Assembly (NCBI GenBank): GCA_021496505.1
Contig: CP053031.1
Location: 992,001-1,056,000, forward strand
Length of the DNA stretch: 64,000 nucleotides
Direction: 5' to 3'
DNA from: Thermoleophilia bacterium SCSIO 60948
GTDB taxonomy: Bacteria; Actinomycetota; Thermoleophilia; Solirubrobacterales; 70-9
How positions within the stretch are numbered: position 1 is the first letter of the stretch; each line of letters starts with the position of its first letter. Position numbers and translations under genes: made by a program. Shown in pieces: positions 27,628 to 37,843 of this stretch. A model generated the notes under the pieces. It saw only the letters and a program-made list of their open reading frames with translations, did not search any database and had not been told where the DNA came from.

Positions 27628-28566
27628 TTAGCCGGCGTTCTCGAGTTCCCAGTCGAGCTCGGTCCGCACGCCGATCGCTGCGAGCGAGTCCTGCGCCGAG
27701 GCCAGGTCCGCCGTGCCCTCGACCGCCGAGACGAGCGGCAACTCGCCGGCCTTCGCGGCTCGCGGAACGTCGAAGAAGAAGCCGATCGCGCCCGCGGGGC
27801 CGAGGCGCACCTTGCGTCGCCCGCCGCGGATCGGCACTTCGCCCGACTCGCCGCGCGCGCAGCGGACGACTCCGAGGCTGGCTTCGGTTCCGGTGCTCGC
27901 CGCTACGGACTCGATCTCGTCGGCGACCTCGGGGCCCATGCTCCAGCTGCCGATCCAGGACCCGACCCGGCCCAATGCCGCGACACGGTCGAGGACCTCC
28001 TCGGGCTCGAGCTCGCCGTCGCAGCCGGCGCCGAGGATGGCCCCGAGCGTCGCCGGGCCGCCGCGGCGCTCGAGCTCGAGCGCGGCCGCGAGCATCACCG
28101 CGTCGCAGAGCGGGCTGGCGAGCCCCCTCTCGGTTCCGTCGGCGATCGCGTCGCCGCCGATGTCGGTCAGCACGACCAGGTCCGCGCCGAGCTCGCCAGC
28201 CGCCGCCGCCAGCGCGTCGGCGACGCCGAGCGGGCCGCCGTTCGGATCGATCAGGAGCGTCGGCACGCCGAGAGCGCCCGCCACGCGCGACTCGGAGAAG
28301 GGGATCGCGTCGACGGTCGTCGTGGCGGCGTCGGCGAGGACCGCCCGCTCGCCGAGCGGCCGGCCACCGACGATCTCCTCTACGGGCCGTGGACCGGGGC
28401 GCGGGTCGATCGGCAGTCGCTCCCAGGAGACGCCACCGAGCGTCGCCGGCGTACCCAGCGACTCGCACAGGCGGGCGATCGCCAGCGAGCCGACGACATC
28501 GCCGCCACCACCGATTCCGATCACGAGCGCGCCGCGGGCGGCGCGAATCCGCGCTTCGAAGCTCAG
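27628..28566 (-). CDS. DUF1152 domain protein
   Basis: About 312 residues with a nucleotide-binding-like opening LVIGIGGGGDVVGSLA and later VVLTDIGGDAIADGTERGLA, both typical of DUF1152. The function is unknown; the fold suggests a nucleotide- or sugar-phosphate-binding enzyme. No standard start lies ahead of the first beta strand: a CTG at 28566 overlaps the stop of the DUF1802 gene (CTGA), while the nearest GTG at 28524 would cut into the strand. The CTG start is favoured here. It is translationally coupled to the upstream gene. Confidence 0.75.
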   Translation of the reverse strand: MSFEARIRAARGALVIGIGGGGDVVGSLAIARLCESLGTPATLGGVSWERLPIDPRPGPRPVEEIVGGRPLGERAVLADAATTTVDAIPFSESRVAGALGVPTLLIDPNGGPLGVADALAAAAGELGADLVVLTDIGGDAIADGTERGLASPLCDAVMLAAALELERRGGPATLGAILGAGCDGELEPEEVLDRVAALGRVGSWIGSWSMGPEVADEIESVAASTGTEASLGVVRCARGESGEVPIRGGRRKVRLGPAGAIGFFFDVPRAAKAGELPLVSAVEGTADLASAQDSLAAIGVRTELDWELENAG

Positions 28567-29189
28567 GCGGGGACCGGCTCGCCCTGGCAGGCGTCGCGGA
28601 TCATCGCCGAGGCGCGGCCGAACTCCTCGTCGGCCATCACCGGCGTGCCCTCGAACGGCAGGTCGCGGTCGATCTCGACCCACGAGCGGCAGCCGTGGTA
28701 CTCGTCGCGGACCCGCACGGTCACGGGGCGCGGGATCCTGTGGACCCTGAGCAGCAGGACGTGGAGCGGGTGCCGGCGCTTCCAGGCGAGGCGCTTGCGC
28801 GCGTAATCCGGCGTCCAGACGTGGAAGGGGGACAGCGCGTCGACGATACGCGGGTCGTCGGTCTCGAAGTGGTCGGCGACCTCGGCCCAGGCCCGGATCC
28901 GCACGCGGTCGGGCTGCATGATGCCGCCGTCCTGGAGCAGGGCCTTCGGTGTCGGTTCCTCGTCGGGCCACACACCCTCCTCGAGCGCGCGGCGAAGCTC
29001 CGGATGATGGGAGGCGCGGACGAGGTCGTTGCGCTGGTGGTCGAAGGTGGGGTAGAGGAAGAAACGCTCGTGCTCGAGCTCGAAGTGCTTGTTCTCCTCG
29101 CGGATCCCGCCCTTGCGAAGCGTCAGGAGCTGCTCGCCCTCTGACAGCGCGCGCACTGTGACGGCCCACTCTTTGAAGGCGATAGGCAT
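28563..29189 (-). CDS. DUF1802 family protein
   Basis: A 208-residue protein opening MPIAFKEWAVTVRALSEGEQ, followed by LLTLRKGGIREENKHFEL and FFLYPTFDHQR, the conserved N-terminal part of DUF1802. Its molecular role is unknown. The ATG at 29189 is clear. It overlaps the DUF1152 start by 4 bases. Two different domains of unknown function expressed together may form one pathway or complex. Confidence 0.82.
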   Translation of the reverse strand: MPIAFKEWAVTVRALSEGEQLLTLRKGGIREENKHFELEHERFFLYPTFDHQRNDLVRASHHPELRRALEEGVWPDEEPTPKALLQDGGIMQPDRVRIRAWAEVADHFETDDPRIVDALSPFHVWTPDYARKRLAWKRRHPLHVLLLRVHRIPRPVTVRVRDEYHGCRSWVEIDRDLPFEGTPVMADEEFGRASAMIRDACQGEPVPA

Positions 29190-29379
29190 TGAGAAGTCTG
29201 CTGGTCCTTGGAAGGTCGAGAGTCGGGGCCGCGGCCTAACCGATGACGCTTCCGGTACGGAAGCTCGGCCCGTCGGCTTGTGAGCGAGTGTAAAGCCTGC
29301 CTCAGGTAAATCGCAAGCTGATGACGAATGTCACGAGACGCCCTGAACGAACGCTTGCGCAGTGGCCTCGCGGACCGGG

Positions 29380-30900
29380 TCAAGCGCCGTGACCGCCACC
29401 TCCGGGCGTCTCGATTCGCAGGATCTGGCCCGGCTCGAGTCGTCCTCCGGCCTTCGGGTCGAGCTCCTCGCCGTCGATCAGGTTGCGACCCGGATCGCCA
29501 TCCGCGCCTCCCTCGCTGCCGCGCGGAGCGTGGCGTCGGCGCTCCGTGATCAGGCTGTAGGCGAGCGGCTCGAGTGCCTCGATCTCGCGAACGAGCCCGT
29601 CGCCGCCCCGCCGGGAGCCGGATCCGCCCGAGCCCCGGCGCAGCCCGAGCTCGCGAATCCGGACCGGCAGTTCCGACTCGATCACCTCGATCGGGGTGTT
29701 GAGCGTGTTCGACATCGCGACGTGGATCGCGCTCGGGCCGGGTGAGTCGGCGTCGGCGCCCTGGCCGCCGCCGAGCGTCTCGTAGTAGGTGAACCCCTCG
29801 CCGGAGGGGTCGGCGAGCGTCAGGTTGTTCATCGTCCCCTGCCCCTGGGCCGTCGATCCGAGCGGCTCGGCGAGCGCGGCCATGACCAGATCGGCGACGC
29901 GACTCGAGGTCTCGACGTTGCCGGCGGCGACCGCTGCGGGATGGCGAGCGTTCAGCAGCGATCCCTCCGGGGCGGTGATCTCGATCGGCCGATGCGCACC
30001 GGCCGACGGCGGCGCATCGGGGTCGAGCAGGACCCTGACCGCGAACAGCGCCGCGGAGCGCGTCACCGCGAGCGGACAGTTGAGGTTGCCGTCGACCTGA
30101 TCGGCGCTGCCGACGAAGTCGAGGCGCAGTCGCTCGCCCTCGATCGTCGCCTCGACACGCAGCTCGAGGTCCTCGAGCCCGCGCTCGCCGCCCTCGAGGA
30201 CGTCGCTCGCGGACCAGCGACCGTCGGTGAGCTCGGCGAGCCGCGCCCGGGTGCGACGCTCCCCGTAGTCGAGCACTTCCGCCATCGCGTCGCGGACCCG
30301 CGCCTCGCCCTCGCGCGCGCAGAGCTCGGCGATGCGCTCGGATCCGATCCGGTTCGCCGCTCGCTGGGCGCGGAGGTCGGCGATCCGCTCCTCGGGATTT
30401 CGCATCCGCCGCGCGAGCCCGTCGAGCGTGTCCTCGCCGACGAGGACCGGCTCGATCACGACACCCTCCTCGTCGAGCGTCCGCGAGTCGAACGGCATCG
30501 AGCCGGGCGTCGGCCCGCCGACATCGGCGTGGTGGGCGCGGCTCGCCGCGAAGCCCAGCAGCGAGCCGTCTTCGCCGTGGAGCGCGCGGATCAGGGTGAT
30601 GTCGGGCAGATGGGTCCCGCCGCGGTAGGGGTCGTTGGCGATCCACTCCGACCCGGGGTCGCAATCGACGGCCTCGTCGAGGATCGTCGCGACGGCATCG
30701 GGCATCGAGCCGAGGTGGACCGGGATGTGCTCGGCCTGCATCACGAGCTCGCCGCGTGCGTCGAAGAGCGCGGTCGAGCAGTCGCGCCGCTCCTTGATGT
30801 TGGCCGAGTGCGCCGAGCGGATCAGCGCCGCACCCATCTCCTCGCAGGTCGCGCGCAGCGCACCGAGCAGCACCTGGAGGCTGACCGGGTCGAGGCTCAT
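29380..30900 (-). CDS. hyuB: hydantoinase B / oxoprolinase-type subunit
   Basis: A 506-residue HyuB-family subunit. It opens MSLDPVSLQVLLGALRATCE and has RSAHSANIKERRDCSTALFD and HIPVHLGSMPDAV, strongly conserved in the family. With HyuA it forms an ATP-dependent amidohydrolase for hydantoins, 5-oxoproline or a related cyclic amide, or an acetone-carboxylase-type enzyme; the substrate cannot be told from sequence. The ATG at 30900 overlaps the hyuA stop by 4 bases. The C-terminus ends in GGGGHGA, usual for the family. Confidence 0.92.
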   Translation of the reverse strand: MSLDPVSLQVLLGALRATCEEMGAALIRSAHSANIKERRDCSTALFDARGELVMQAEHIPVHLGSMPDAVATILDEAVDCDPGSEWIANDPYRGGTHLPDITLIRALHGEDGSLLGFAASRAHHADVGGPTPGSMPFDSRTLDEEGVVIEPVLVGEDTLDGLARRMRNPEERIADLRAQRAANRIGSERIAELCAREGEARVRDAMAEVLDYGERRTRARLAELTDGRWSASDVLEGGERGLEDLELRVEATIEGERLRLDFVGSADQVDGNLNCPLAVTRSAALFAVRVLLDPDAPPSAGAHRPIEITAPEGSLLNARHPAAVAAGNVETSSRVADLVMAALAEPLGSTAQGQGTMNNLTLADPSGEGFTYYETLGGGQGADADSPGPSAIHVAMSNTLNTPIEVIESELPVRIRELGLRRGSGGSGSRRGGDGLVREIEALEPLAYSLITERRRHAPRGSEGGADGDPGRNLIDGEELDPKAGGRLEPGQILRIETPGGGGHGA

Positions 30901-32918
30901 CGCTCGGGTCCCTCGCCGCGGTGCCCACGCGTGGCGACCACGCTTCCGCGCTCGTCGACCTCGGCGCTCCAGTCCGGCCCGAGGAGGAAGGTCGCCTCGG
31001 GCAGCTCGAACACGCACGGCCCGCTCGCCCGCACCCCGGCCGCCGGCTCCCCGCGAAGGATCTCGGTCTCGTGCCAGGCTCCGGCGACGTGGACACGGCG
31101 AGTCGTCCGCTCGACCCCATCGCCCTCACCGGGGTCAGCGGCCCGCGGCGTGAGCTCGGGAGCGGCGGAGCGGAGCGCGGCGCGGAGGTTCACGAGCTCG
31201 ATGTCCGCGCCGGGGTCGCAGTAGCCGTAGCGGCGCTCGTGCTCGGCTTCGAAGAGCTCCCTCAGGCGGTCCGGCGGGGCGTCCCGCTCGGCGTCGACGG
31301 CGAGCTCGAACGATTGCCCGGCGTAGCGGAGTTCGTGGACGAGCTCGAGCTCGGCCTCGTCGCCGAAGTCCGTGTCCCCGCCGGCGCGGAGCTCCGTCTC
31401 CAGCGCGTCGATCTCCTCCCCGATCCGCTCCGCCGTCAGCCCATCGCCGGCGAGCAGGACCGTCCGGGCGGTGTCGCGGCGGCGCTCTGACGCGGCGAGT
31501 CCGAGCGCCGAGAGCACACCGCCGGCGCGCGCACACACGATCCGCTCGATGTCGAGCTGCTCGGCGACGGCCGCGGCATGCAGCGGGCCCGCGCCTCCGA
31601 AGGCGTAGAGGGCGTAGCCGCGCGGGTCGACGCCACGCTCGACGGTGACGACGCGAAGCGCCCTCACCATCTCGGCGTCGGCGACCCGCGCGATGCCGAC
31701 CGCGCACTCGGTCGTATCGAGCCCGAGGTCTCCGGCCAGGCGCCCGACAGCCCGCTCGGCGGCCGAGGCGTCGAGTTCGATCCCGCCCGCGAGGCTCGCC
31801 GCCGGCAGACGGCCCAGAACCAGATCCGCGTCGGAGACGGTCGGCTCGGTGCCGCCCCGCCCGTAGCAGGCCGGCCCCGGCTCGGCGCCCGCGGAGCGCG
31901 GTCCGACGCGCAGCGCGCCGCCGATGTCACGCCAGGCGATCGACCCACCGCCGGCCCCGACGGTGTGCACGTCGACCATCGGCAGCTGGATCGGGCGGCC
32001 GCCGATCCGCGTCGAGTCGGTCCGCCGGACGCGACCCGACTCGACCACGCAGACGTCGCAGGAGGTGCCGCCCATGTCGAATCCGAGCGCCCGCTCGTCG
32101 CCGCCCAGCGTCGCCAGCCGGGCCGCGCCCACGGCGCCACCGGCGGGACCGGACAGCACGCTCCACGCCCCGGAGCGCCCGGCCTCCTCGGCGCTCGCGA
32201 GGCCGCCGGAGGAGCGCATGACCGCCGGGGCCGGGAGTCCGCGCTCGGAGCAGGCCGAGGCGAGCCGGGCGATGTAGCGGCCGAGTAGAGGGGAGAGGTA
32301 GGCGTCGACGACCGTCGTCGAGCAGCGCTCGAACTCGCGGAACTGCGCCAGAACCTCGTGCGATGCCGAGACGTGCAGGTCGGGGAAGCGATCGCGCAGC
32401 CGACGGGCGACGCGCCGCTCGTGGTTCGGATCCCGATAGGCGAAGAGCAGGCAGATCGCGACCGACTCGGGCTCGAGCTCGGCGATCCGCTCGGTGATCC
32501 GATCGAGTTCCTCGTCGGTCAGGTCGCGGACGACGTCTCGCGGGCCGATTCGCTCGCGGACCCCGACCCGCGCCTCGGCGGGAGCGAGCGGAACGGGGAG
32601 CGGCTGGCGTGGGTGGTAGAGGCGCGGGCGGTCCTGGCGCGCGATCTCGAGCAGATCGGTGAACCCCTCGGTCGCGAGCAGCGAGCAACGCGCGCCCGAC
32701 TCCGTGAGCAGGGCGTTGGTACCGACCGTCGTGCCGTGGGCGAGGAGCTCGACGTCGGCGGGATCGCGGCCGGCGCGCTCGAGCGCGGCCTCGATCGCCG
32801 CGAGCACGCCCCGCGACTGGTCATCGGGCGTCGTCGGCGACTTCGCCGTATAGACCCGCTCACCGTCGAAGGCGACGGCGTCGGTGAACGTTCCGCCTAC
32901 GTCGACGCCAACGAGCAT
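30897..32918 (-). CDS. hyuA: hydantoinase A / oxoprolinase-type ATPase subunit
   Basis: A 673-residue HyuA-family ATPase of the actin/Hsp70-like fold. The N-terminal phosphate loop is VDVGGTFTDAVAFDG; the second is GFDMGGTSCDVCVV; THTVGAGGGS-like VHTVGAGGGSIAWRD lies near residue 310. It hydrolyses ATP to drive ring opening by the B subunit. The ATG at 32918 is preceded by TAGTTT exactly 6 bases upstream, so the hyuAB transcript may be leaderless. The two genes form a complete pair. Confidence 0.93.
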   Translation of the reverse strand: MLVGVDVGGTFTDAVAFDGERVYTAKSPTTPDDQSRGVLAAIEAALERAGRDPADVELLAHGTTVGTNALLTESGARCSLLATEGFTDLLEIARQDRPRLYHPRQPLPVPLAPAEARVGVRERIGPRDVVRDLTDEELDRITERIAELEPESVAICLLFAYRDPNHERRVARRLRDRFPDLHVSASHEVLAQFREFERCSTTVVDAYLSPLLGRYIARLASACSERGLPAPAVMRSSGGLASAEEAGRSGAWSVLSGPAGGAVGAARLATLGGDERALGFDMGGTSCDVCVVESGRVRRTDSTRIGGRPIQLPMVDVHTVGAGGGSIAWRDIGGALRVGPRSAGAEPGPACYGRGGTEPTVSDADLVLGRLPAASLAGGIELDASAAERAVGRLAGDLGLDTTECAVGIARVADAEMVRALRVVTVERGVDPRGYALYAFGGAGPLHAAAVAEQLDIERIVCARAGGVLSALGLAASERRRDTARTVLLAGDGLTAERIGEEIDALETELRAGGDTDFGDEAELELVHELRYAGQSFELAVDAERDAPPDRLRELFEAEHERRYGYCDPGADIELVNLRAALRSAAPELTPRAADPGEGDGVERTTRRVHVAGAWHETEILRGEPAAGVRASGPCVFELPEATFLLGPDWSAEVDERGSVVATRGHRGEGPER

Positions 32919-32924
32919 CGACGC

Positions 32925-32930
32925 AAACTA
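32925..32930 (-). promoter_or_regulatory. leaderless -10 box of hyuA-hyuB
   Basis: Minus-strand TAGTTT, 6 bases, then the hyuA ATG at 32918, within the 23-base gap after the upstream gene. Confidence 0.5.
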
Positions 32931-32941
32931 CCGGCGGCCGG

Positions 32942-33400
32942 TCAGGCGGCTGCGCCGACCTCCGACTCGCTGCGAAGCTCGAGCGCCGGACCGTCGAAGG
33001 TCTCCTCGAGGTGCTTGTGCGACGGGCAGTACTCGCGGCCGGGCAGCGGGTCGCGCTGGCACGGCGTGCCCCGCCGAGTGTGCGCCTGGCACTGACGCGG
33101 GATGCCCGCGAGATCGATCTCGTCGGAGAGCTGCTCGAGGTGCTCGACCGCGAGCGCGATGTTGCGCTCGACGACGCGCCAGACATCGAGCTGGTCGTTC
33201 ATCGCGAAGTGGCAGCGGATCTCGCTGAACAGCGTCCGCGCCGGGCGCGCGAAATAGCGCCGGTCGGCGGCGAGTCGCTGGACGACGCCCTCGCAGGAGT
33301 CGAGCACGCGCTGCTTGTTGCGGCACCCGCTGGGGTCGCGTGGGTCCTCGACGACCCGTGGTCCGAGCTCGCGATAGATCGAGCGGCTGAATCGGTACAT
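32942..33400 (-). CDS. conserved protein with a C-terminal Cys/His cluster
   Basis: A 152-residue protein of unknown function. The N-terminal 100 residues are helical and charged. The C-terminal part has a small metal-site-like cluster: CQAHTRRGTPC, then REYCPSHKHLEE, which together give Cys-x8-Cys...Cys-x2-His. This resembles short zinc-binding tails found in several uncharacterised bacterial families. A GGAAG-type ribosome-binding site precedes the ATG. It lies upstream of hyuA on the same strand, but hyuA seems to have its own promoter. Confidence 0.7.
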   Translation of the reverse strand: MYRFSRSIYRELGPRVVEDPRDPSGCRNKQRVLDSCEGVVQRLAADRRYFARPARTLFSEIRCHFAMNDQLDVWRVVERNIALAVEHLEQLSDEIDLAGIPRQCQAHTRRGTPCQRDPLPGREYCPSHKHLEETFDGPALELRSESEVGAAA

Positions 33401-33752
33401 CCGTCTTCCGTCCTTCCCTCACTGACGAGAACCGCTTGGGCTCGCGACCGTCCCTGGTGACCATCGGTACGCGCGCCTGTATCGGCGCAGATCACCTCGT
33501 CGCGGTGTTTCCCTGAAAGCGCCGTGATTCGATCGGCCGGGAGCGGAGTCATTCGATCGGTTGACCGTCGAATGAGGACGGAATTCGCGCGCCTCGGTCG
33601 GGTTCGATTCGGCCGGCTGACTTCGAGCGGTGCTCTCCTTCCGTGGATTCCCTGAGCGCGACCACCTGGTTGACAAGGTGTCGTACGCGCTGTCCGGTCG
33701 AGAAAGGTAGCGAATCGGCGGCGGATTCGCTCGCTCAGTTAATTCTGAGTGG
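33401..33752. other. intergenic region, no gene seen
   Basis: 352 bases between a divergent-facing 5' end (left) and the 3' end of nadB (right). No frame has convincing coding character. A weak hairpin, CTCAG-TTAATT-CTGAG at 33734-33749, lies just after the nadB stop and could be a poor terminator. A TTGACA at 33670 has no matching -10. Confidence 0.5.
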
Positions 33753-35210
33753 CTAATTCAGCGTCTGCGCCTTCACCCATCCGTCAGGGGTGAAGGTGAA
33801 ATGGGTGCGCGCGAGGGCCGGTGAGGGCTCCGGATGGTCGTCCCGGCGATGCGCGCCGCGGGTCTCCGATCGAGCGAGCGCCGATGCTGCGATCGCTCTT
33901 GCCAGCGGATATGGGTCATCGAGCAGACGCTCGAGGCGATCGGCGCTGCGCTGAGGTCCGGCGAGGTCCCAGACGCGAGAGCGCGTCTCGAGGGTCGGCG
34001 GATGGAAGCGCTGCGAATCCGCGAGCGTGGGCACCGCCACGGCCGGTTCCGTTGCCGTCGCGGCGTCGGCGGTCGCCGACCCCGCTGCCCTCGCACCGAA
34101 GACGAAGCACTCGCTGAGCGAGTTCGAGGCGAGGCGGTTGGCGCCGTGGAGACCCGTCGACGTCGCTTCGCCGACGGCGAGCAGACCCGGCAGCGTGGTC
34201 CGGCCGTCGACGTCCGTCGTGATCCCGCCGATCAGGTAGTGCGCGGCGGGGGCGACCGGCACCGGCTCGCGGCGCGGGTCGAGGCCTGCGGCCCGGCAGG
34301 TCGCGAACACGTTCGGGAACCGCTCCGGCGCGAGCATCGTCAGGTCGAGCCCGACGAAGTCGCGTCCGTCGAGCGCCATTCGGGCGAGGACGGCGGCGGA
34401 GACCTCATCGCGTGGCGCGAGCTCGTCCGTGAACCGTGCGCCGTCGGCACCGAGCAGTCGCGCGCCCTCGCCGCGGACCGCCTCGGTGACGAGCGCGCCG
34501 TCGAGGTCGGTCCCCGGCAGCGAGAGCGCCGTCGGGTGGAACTGGCAGAGCTCGAGGTCGCGGAGCTCGGCGCCGGCCGAGTGGGCCATCACCGCGCCCG
34601 CTCCGATCGCGCCGAACGGATTCGTCGTTCGTCGCCAGAGGGCCGCGCCGCCGCCGGTCGCCGCGACCGTCGCCCCGGCGCGGATCGGGCCACGGTCGGT
34701 GAAGGCGCCGTGGCAGCGCTCGCCGTCGCTCCACAGGGCGAGCGCGGACACACCCTCGAGGACGTCGAGGCCGCGGGTCGAGGCCGCGATCTCGGCCAGG
34801 CGCGAGGTGATCGCGCGTCCGGTCTGGCTGCCGCCGCAGTGGACGATCCGGCGCTCGGAGTGACCGCCTTCGAGGCCGAGCGCGATCCGGCCCTCGGGGT
34901 CGGGATCGAACTCGACTCCGCGTTCGGTCAGCTCGCGGACCATCGCCGGCGCCTCCGAGCAGACGACCCGGACGACGTGCTCGTCACAGAGCTCGCGCCC
35001 GGCGCGAAGCGTGTCCGCCACGTGGGCCTCGACCGAGTCCTCGGGCGCCAGCGCGGCCGCGAGCCCACCCTGGGCCCAGTAGCTCGAGCTCTCGGCGAGC
35101 GGCTTGCGCGAGACGAGCGCCGTGCTCGCGCCCGCCTCGGCGGCGCGGATGGCGGTGAAGAGGCCGGCGGCGCCGCCGCCGATGATGCATACGTCGTAGG
35201 TCGCGGACAT
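33753..35210 (-). CDS. nadB: L-aspartate oxidase NadB
   Basis: A 485-residue flavoprotein of the fumarate reductase/succinate dehydrogenase family. The FAD loop is IIGGGAAGLFTAIRAAEAG; the conserved SSYWAQGGLAAAL and HPTALSLPG-type segment follow, then GGITTDVDGRTTLPGL and GLHGANRLASNSLSE. It oxidises aspartate to iminoaspartate, the first step of NAD synthesis. The usual partners nadA and nadC are not adjacent. It is somewhat short at the C-terminus compared with many NadB proteins. Confidence 0.92.
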   Translation of the reverse strand: MSATYDVCIIGGGAAGLFTAIRAAEAGASTALVSRKPLAESSSYWAQGGLAAALAPEDSVEAHVADTLRAGRELCDEHVVRVVCSEAPAMVRELTERGVEFDPDPEGRIALGLEGGHSERRIVHCGGSQTGRAITSRLAEIAASTRGLDVLEGVSALALWSDGERCHGAFTDRGPIRAGATVAATGGGAALWRRTTNPFGAIGAGAVMAHSAGAELRDLELCQFHPTALSLPGTDLDGALVTEAVRGEGARLLGADGARFTDELAPRDEVSAAVLARMALDGRDFVGLDLTMLAPERFPNVFATCRAAGLDPRREPVPVAPAAHYLIGGITTDVDGRTTLPGLLAVGEATSTGLHGANRLASNSLSECFVFGARAAGSATADAATATEPAVAVPTLADSQRFHPPTLETRSRVWDLAGPQRSADRLERLLDDPYPLARAIAASALARSETRGAHRRDDHPEPSPALARTHFTFTPDGWVKAQTLN

Positions 35211-35244
35211 CTCGGGAGCGGGGCGCCTACCGTACCCGGCCGAG

Positions 35245-36242
<998 letters not shown>

Positions 36243-36246
<4 letters not shown>

Positions 36247-37220
36247 GGCGCCTCGACGAGCGAGCGCTCGCGCTCGACGCCGTCGGCGAGAACGTCGCGG
36301 TAGGCGCGGACGGCGCGCCGAGCCATCCGTCGCGCCGAGAGCCATTCCGCGCGCGGGCGGCCGTCGACCCGCGGGTCGGGGTGGTCGAGGTGGCGGCGCG
36401 CGACCTCGGCCCAGCGCTCGGCGTGGAACGGCTCGGTCAGACAACCGTCGATCCCGGCGAGCAGCGTCGGCGCGATCCCGACCGGCGTCGAGAGGACGGG
36501 GACGTCGCAGGCGAGCGCCTCCACGGCGACGAGTCCGAAGCCCTCGTTCTCCGAGGTGATCACGACGGCGTCGGCGGCGTTGATCCAGTCGGGCATCCGC
36601 TCGGACGGGATCGAACCGCCAGACAGCAGCTGCGCGTCGGTCAGCCGGGCCAGCTCGCGAGCGCGGTCGAAGCGCTTCTCGGGCCGGAACGTCGCCGCGG
36701 GGAAGAACAGGTAGCGCCCGTCGGGCTCGAGCCCGAGCCGGCGGCGGGACTCGCGCCGCGTCCGGGGCGAGAAGCGCGACAGGTCGGCGCCGCAGGGCAG
36801 GATCGCCGAGCGGCCGGGCAGCCGGGTCAGGCCCGGGCGGCCGCCCTCGGGTGAGAACAGCGCCAGCGACGCGGCCGAGACGAGGTCGGCGCGGCGCGAG
36901 AGCATGCGCGAGATCGCGCCGACCGCCGGGTGGCGGACGTCGGTGCCGTGGTAGGTGACGACGAGCGGCCGCGCTCCGGCGAGCGCCGCGCACGCCCCGG
37001 CGAGCCCGTAGTGGGCGTGGACGAGATCGAAGCCCCCGTTCTTGATCCGTCGCCGGATCTCGCGGATGGCAGGCGGGTAGGCCGACTTTCCGAGCGGGAA
37101 CGAGAGCAGCTCGACGTCGAGCCCCTCGTCGCGCAGCGCCTCGACCTGATCGCGGACGTAGCTGCCGCGCGCCGGCGCGGCGAGATCCGGTGTGATGTTG
37201 GTTACGACGAGGACTCGCAA
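36243..37220 (-). CDS. glycosyltransferase family 4
   Basis: A 325-residue GT-B glycosyltransferase. The N-terminal domain opens LRVLVVTNITPDLAAPARGS; the C-terminal nucleotide-sugar site includes ENEGFGLVAVEALACDVPVL (the E-x7-E motif). The start is TTG at 37220, with TATCTT 9 bases upstream on the minus strand. Longer in-frame versions would read back through the neighbouring pilin gene and are rejected. The acceptor is unknown. It overlaps the converging deacetylase gene by 4 bases. Confidence 0.85.
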
Positions 37221-37276
37221 GGCCCGGGGAAGATATCCCGCTTCTCTCCGCCCGCCTCCCCGGGCCCGGCGATGGG

Positions 37277-37531
37277 TCAGTCGAAGCTGACGGCGGAGAC
37301 CGCGTCCTTGATCTTGCCGACGATCACCTCGGCGATCTCGGTGCCCTGGCCGCCGTTGAATCCCTTCATCGCGGCGACCATCCCGACCATCAGCAGGCTG
37401 ACCAGCAGGATCAGGCCGACGTACTCGACGGTTCCCTGACCGCGCGCATCCCCGGCGCGCCGGCCGCCGCGCTCGAGCAGCGCCCAGGTCATCCTCGCCC
37501 GTAGCTCCAGGTAGTTCCAGATCGCTTCCAT
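37277..37531 (-). CDS. Flp/Fap-type pilin-like small protein
   Basis: An 84-residue protein with a hydrophilic leader and a class III-type processing site, RGQGTVEYVGLILLVSLL: Gly before cleavage, then a Glu five residues into a single hydrophobic helix. This is the form of Flp pilins secreted by Tad systems. The mature part would be about 50 residues. An AGCGAGGAACG ribosome-binding site precedes the ATG. No tad ATPase, secretin or prepilin peptidase is in the window. Confidence 0.75.
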   Translation of the reverse strand: MEAIWNYLELRARMTWALLERGGRRAGDARGQGTVEYVGLILLVSLLMVGMVAAMKGFNGGQGTEIAEVIVGKIKDAVSAVSFD

Positions 37532-37843
37532 CGCACGTTCCTCGCTCTCGGGTCCGACTCGCAGGTACGCGACCGATGCTGCGCCCGCCGGATCCTCCGA
37601 ACAAGACGCCGAACGCGCGGCCCAGAGCCGGATTCGTGCCGAAAGCCGAACCCGAGGGACTACGCCGCGAGGAGGAGGCGGACGCGCGGCCTCGGCAGCT
37701 CGGACGACGCGCGTATCCGCCTCACGCCGAGGTTCAGATCACCCGCGAAGGCGACGATCCGCGGCCCGATCGAGAGCAGTCTGCGGCCATCGAAACGAAC
37801 CCGCCGGAACGGCACCCGGGCCGGCACTCAGAGGAGACAAGAA
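37532..37843. other. intergenic region, no gene seen
   Basis: 312 bases between the divergent pilin and cupin genes. The open frame crossing it to the right is an out-of-frame shadow of the cupin gene. Only the GAGGAG ribosome-binding site of the cupin gene (near 37831) is evident. Confidence 0.5.

Noticed and set aside
26283-29144. A 953-codon plus-strand frame opposite the acylase and DUF genes
   Set aside because: It spans three unrelated minus-strand genes and changes from acidic to Arg-rich low complexity at their borders, as a shadow would.
33670-33675. Perfect TTGACA on the plus strand before nadB
   Set aside because: No -10-like hexamer lies 16-18 bases downstream, and the neighbouring gene is on the other strand and ends there.
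33734-33749. Hairpin CTCAG-TTAATT-CTGAG after nadB as a terminator
   Set aside because: Five base pairs and no T-run are too weak to call on their own; noted only within the intergenic entry.
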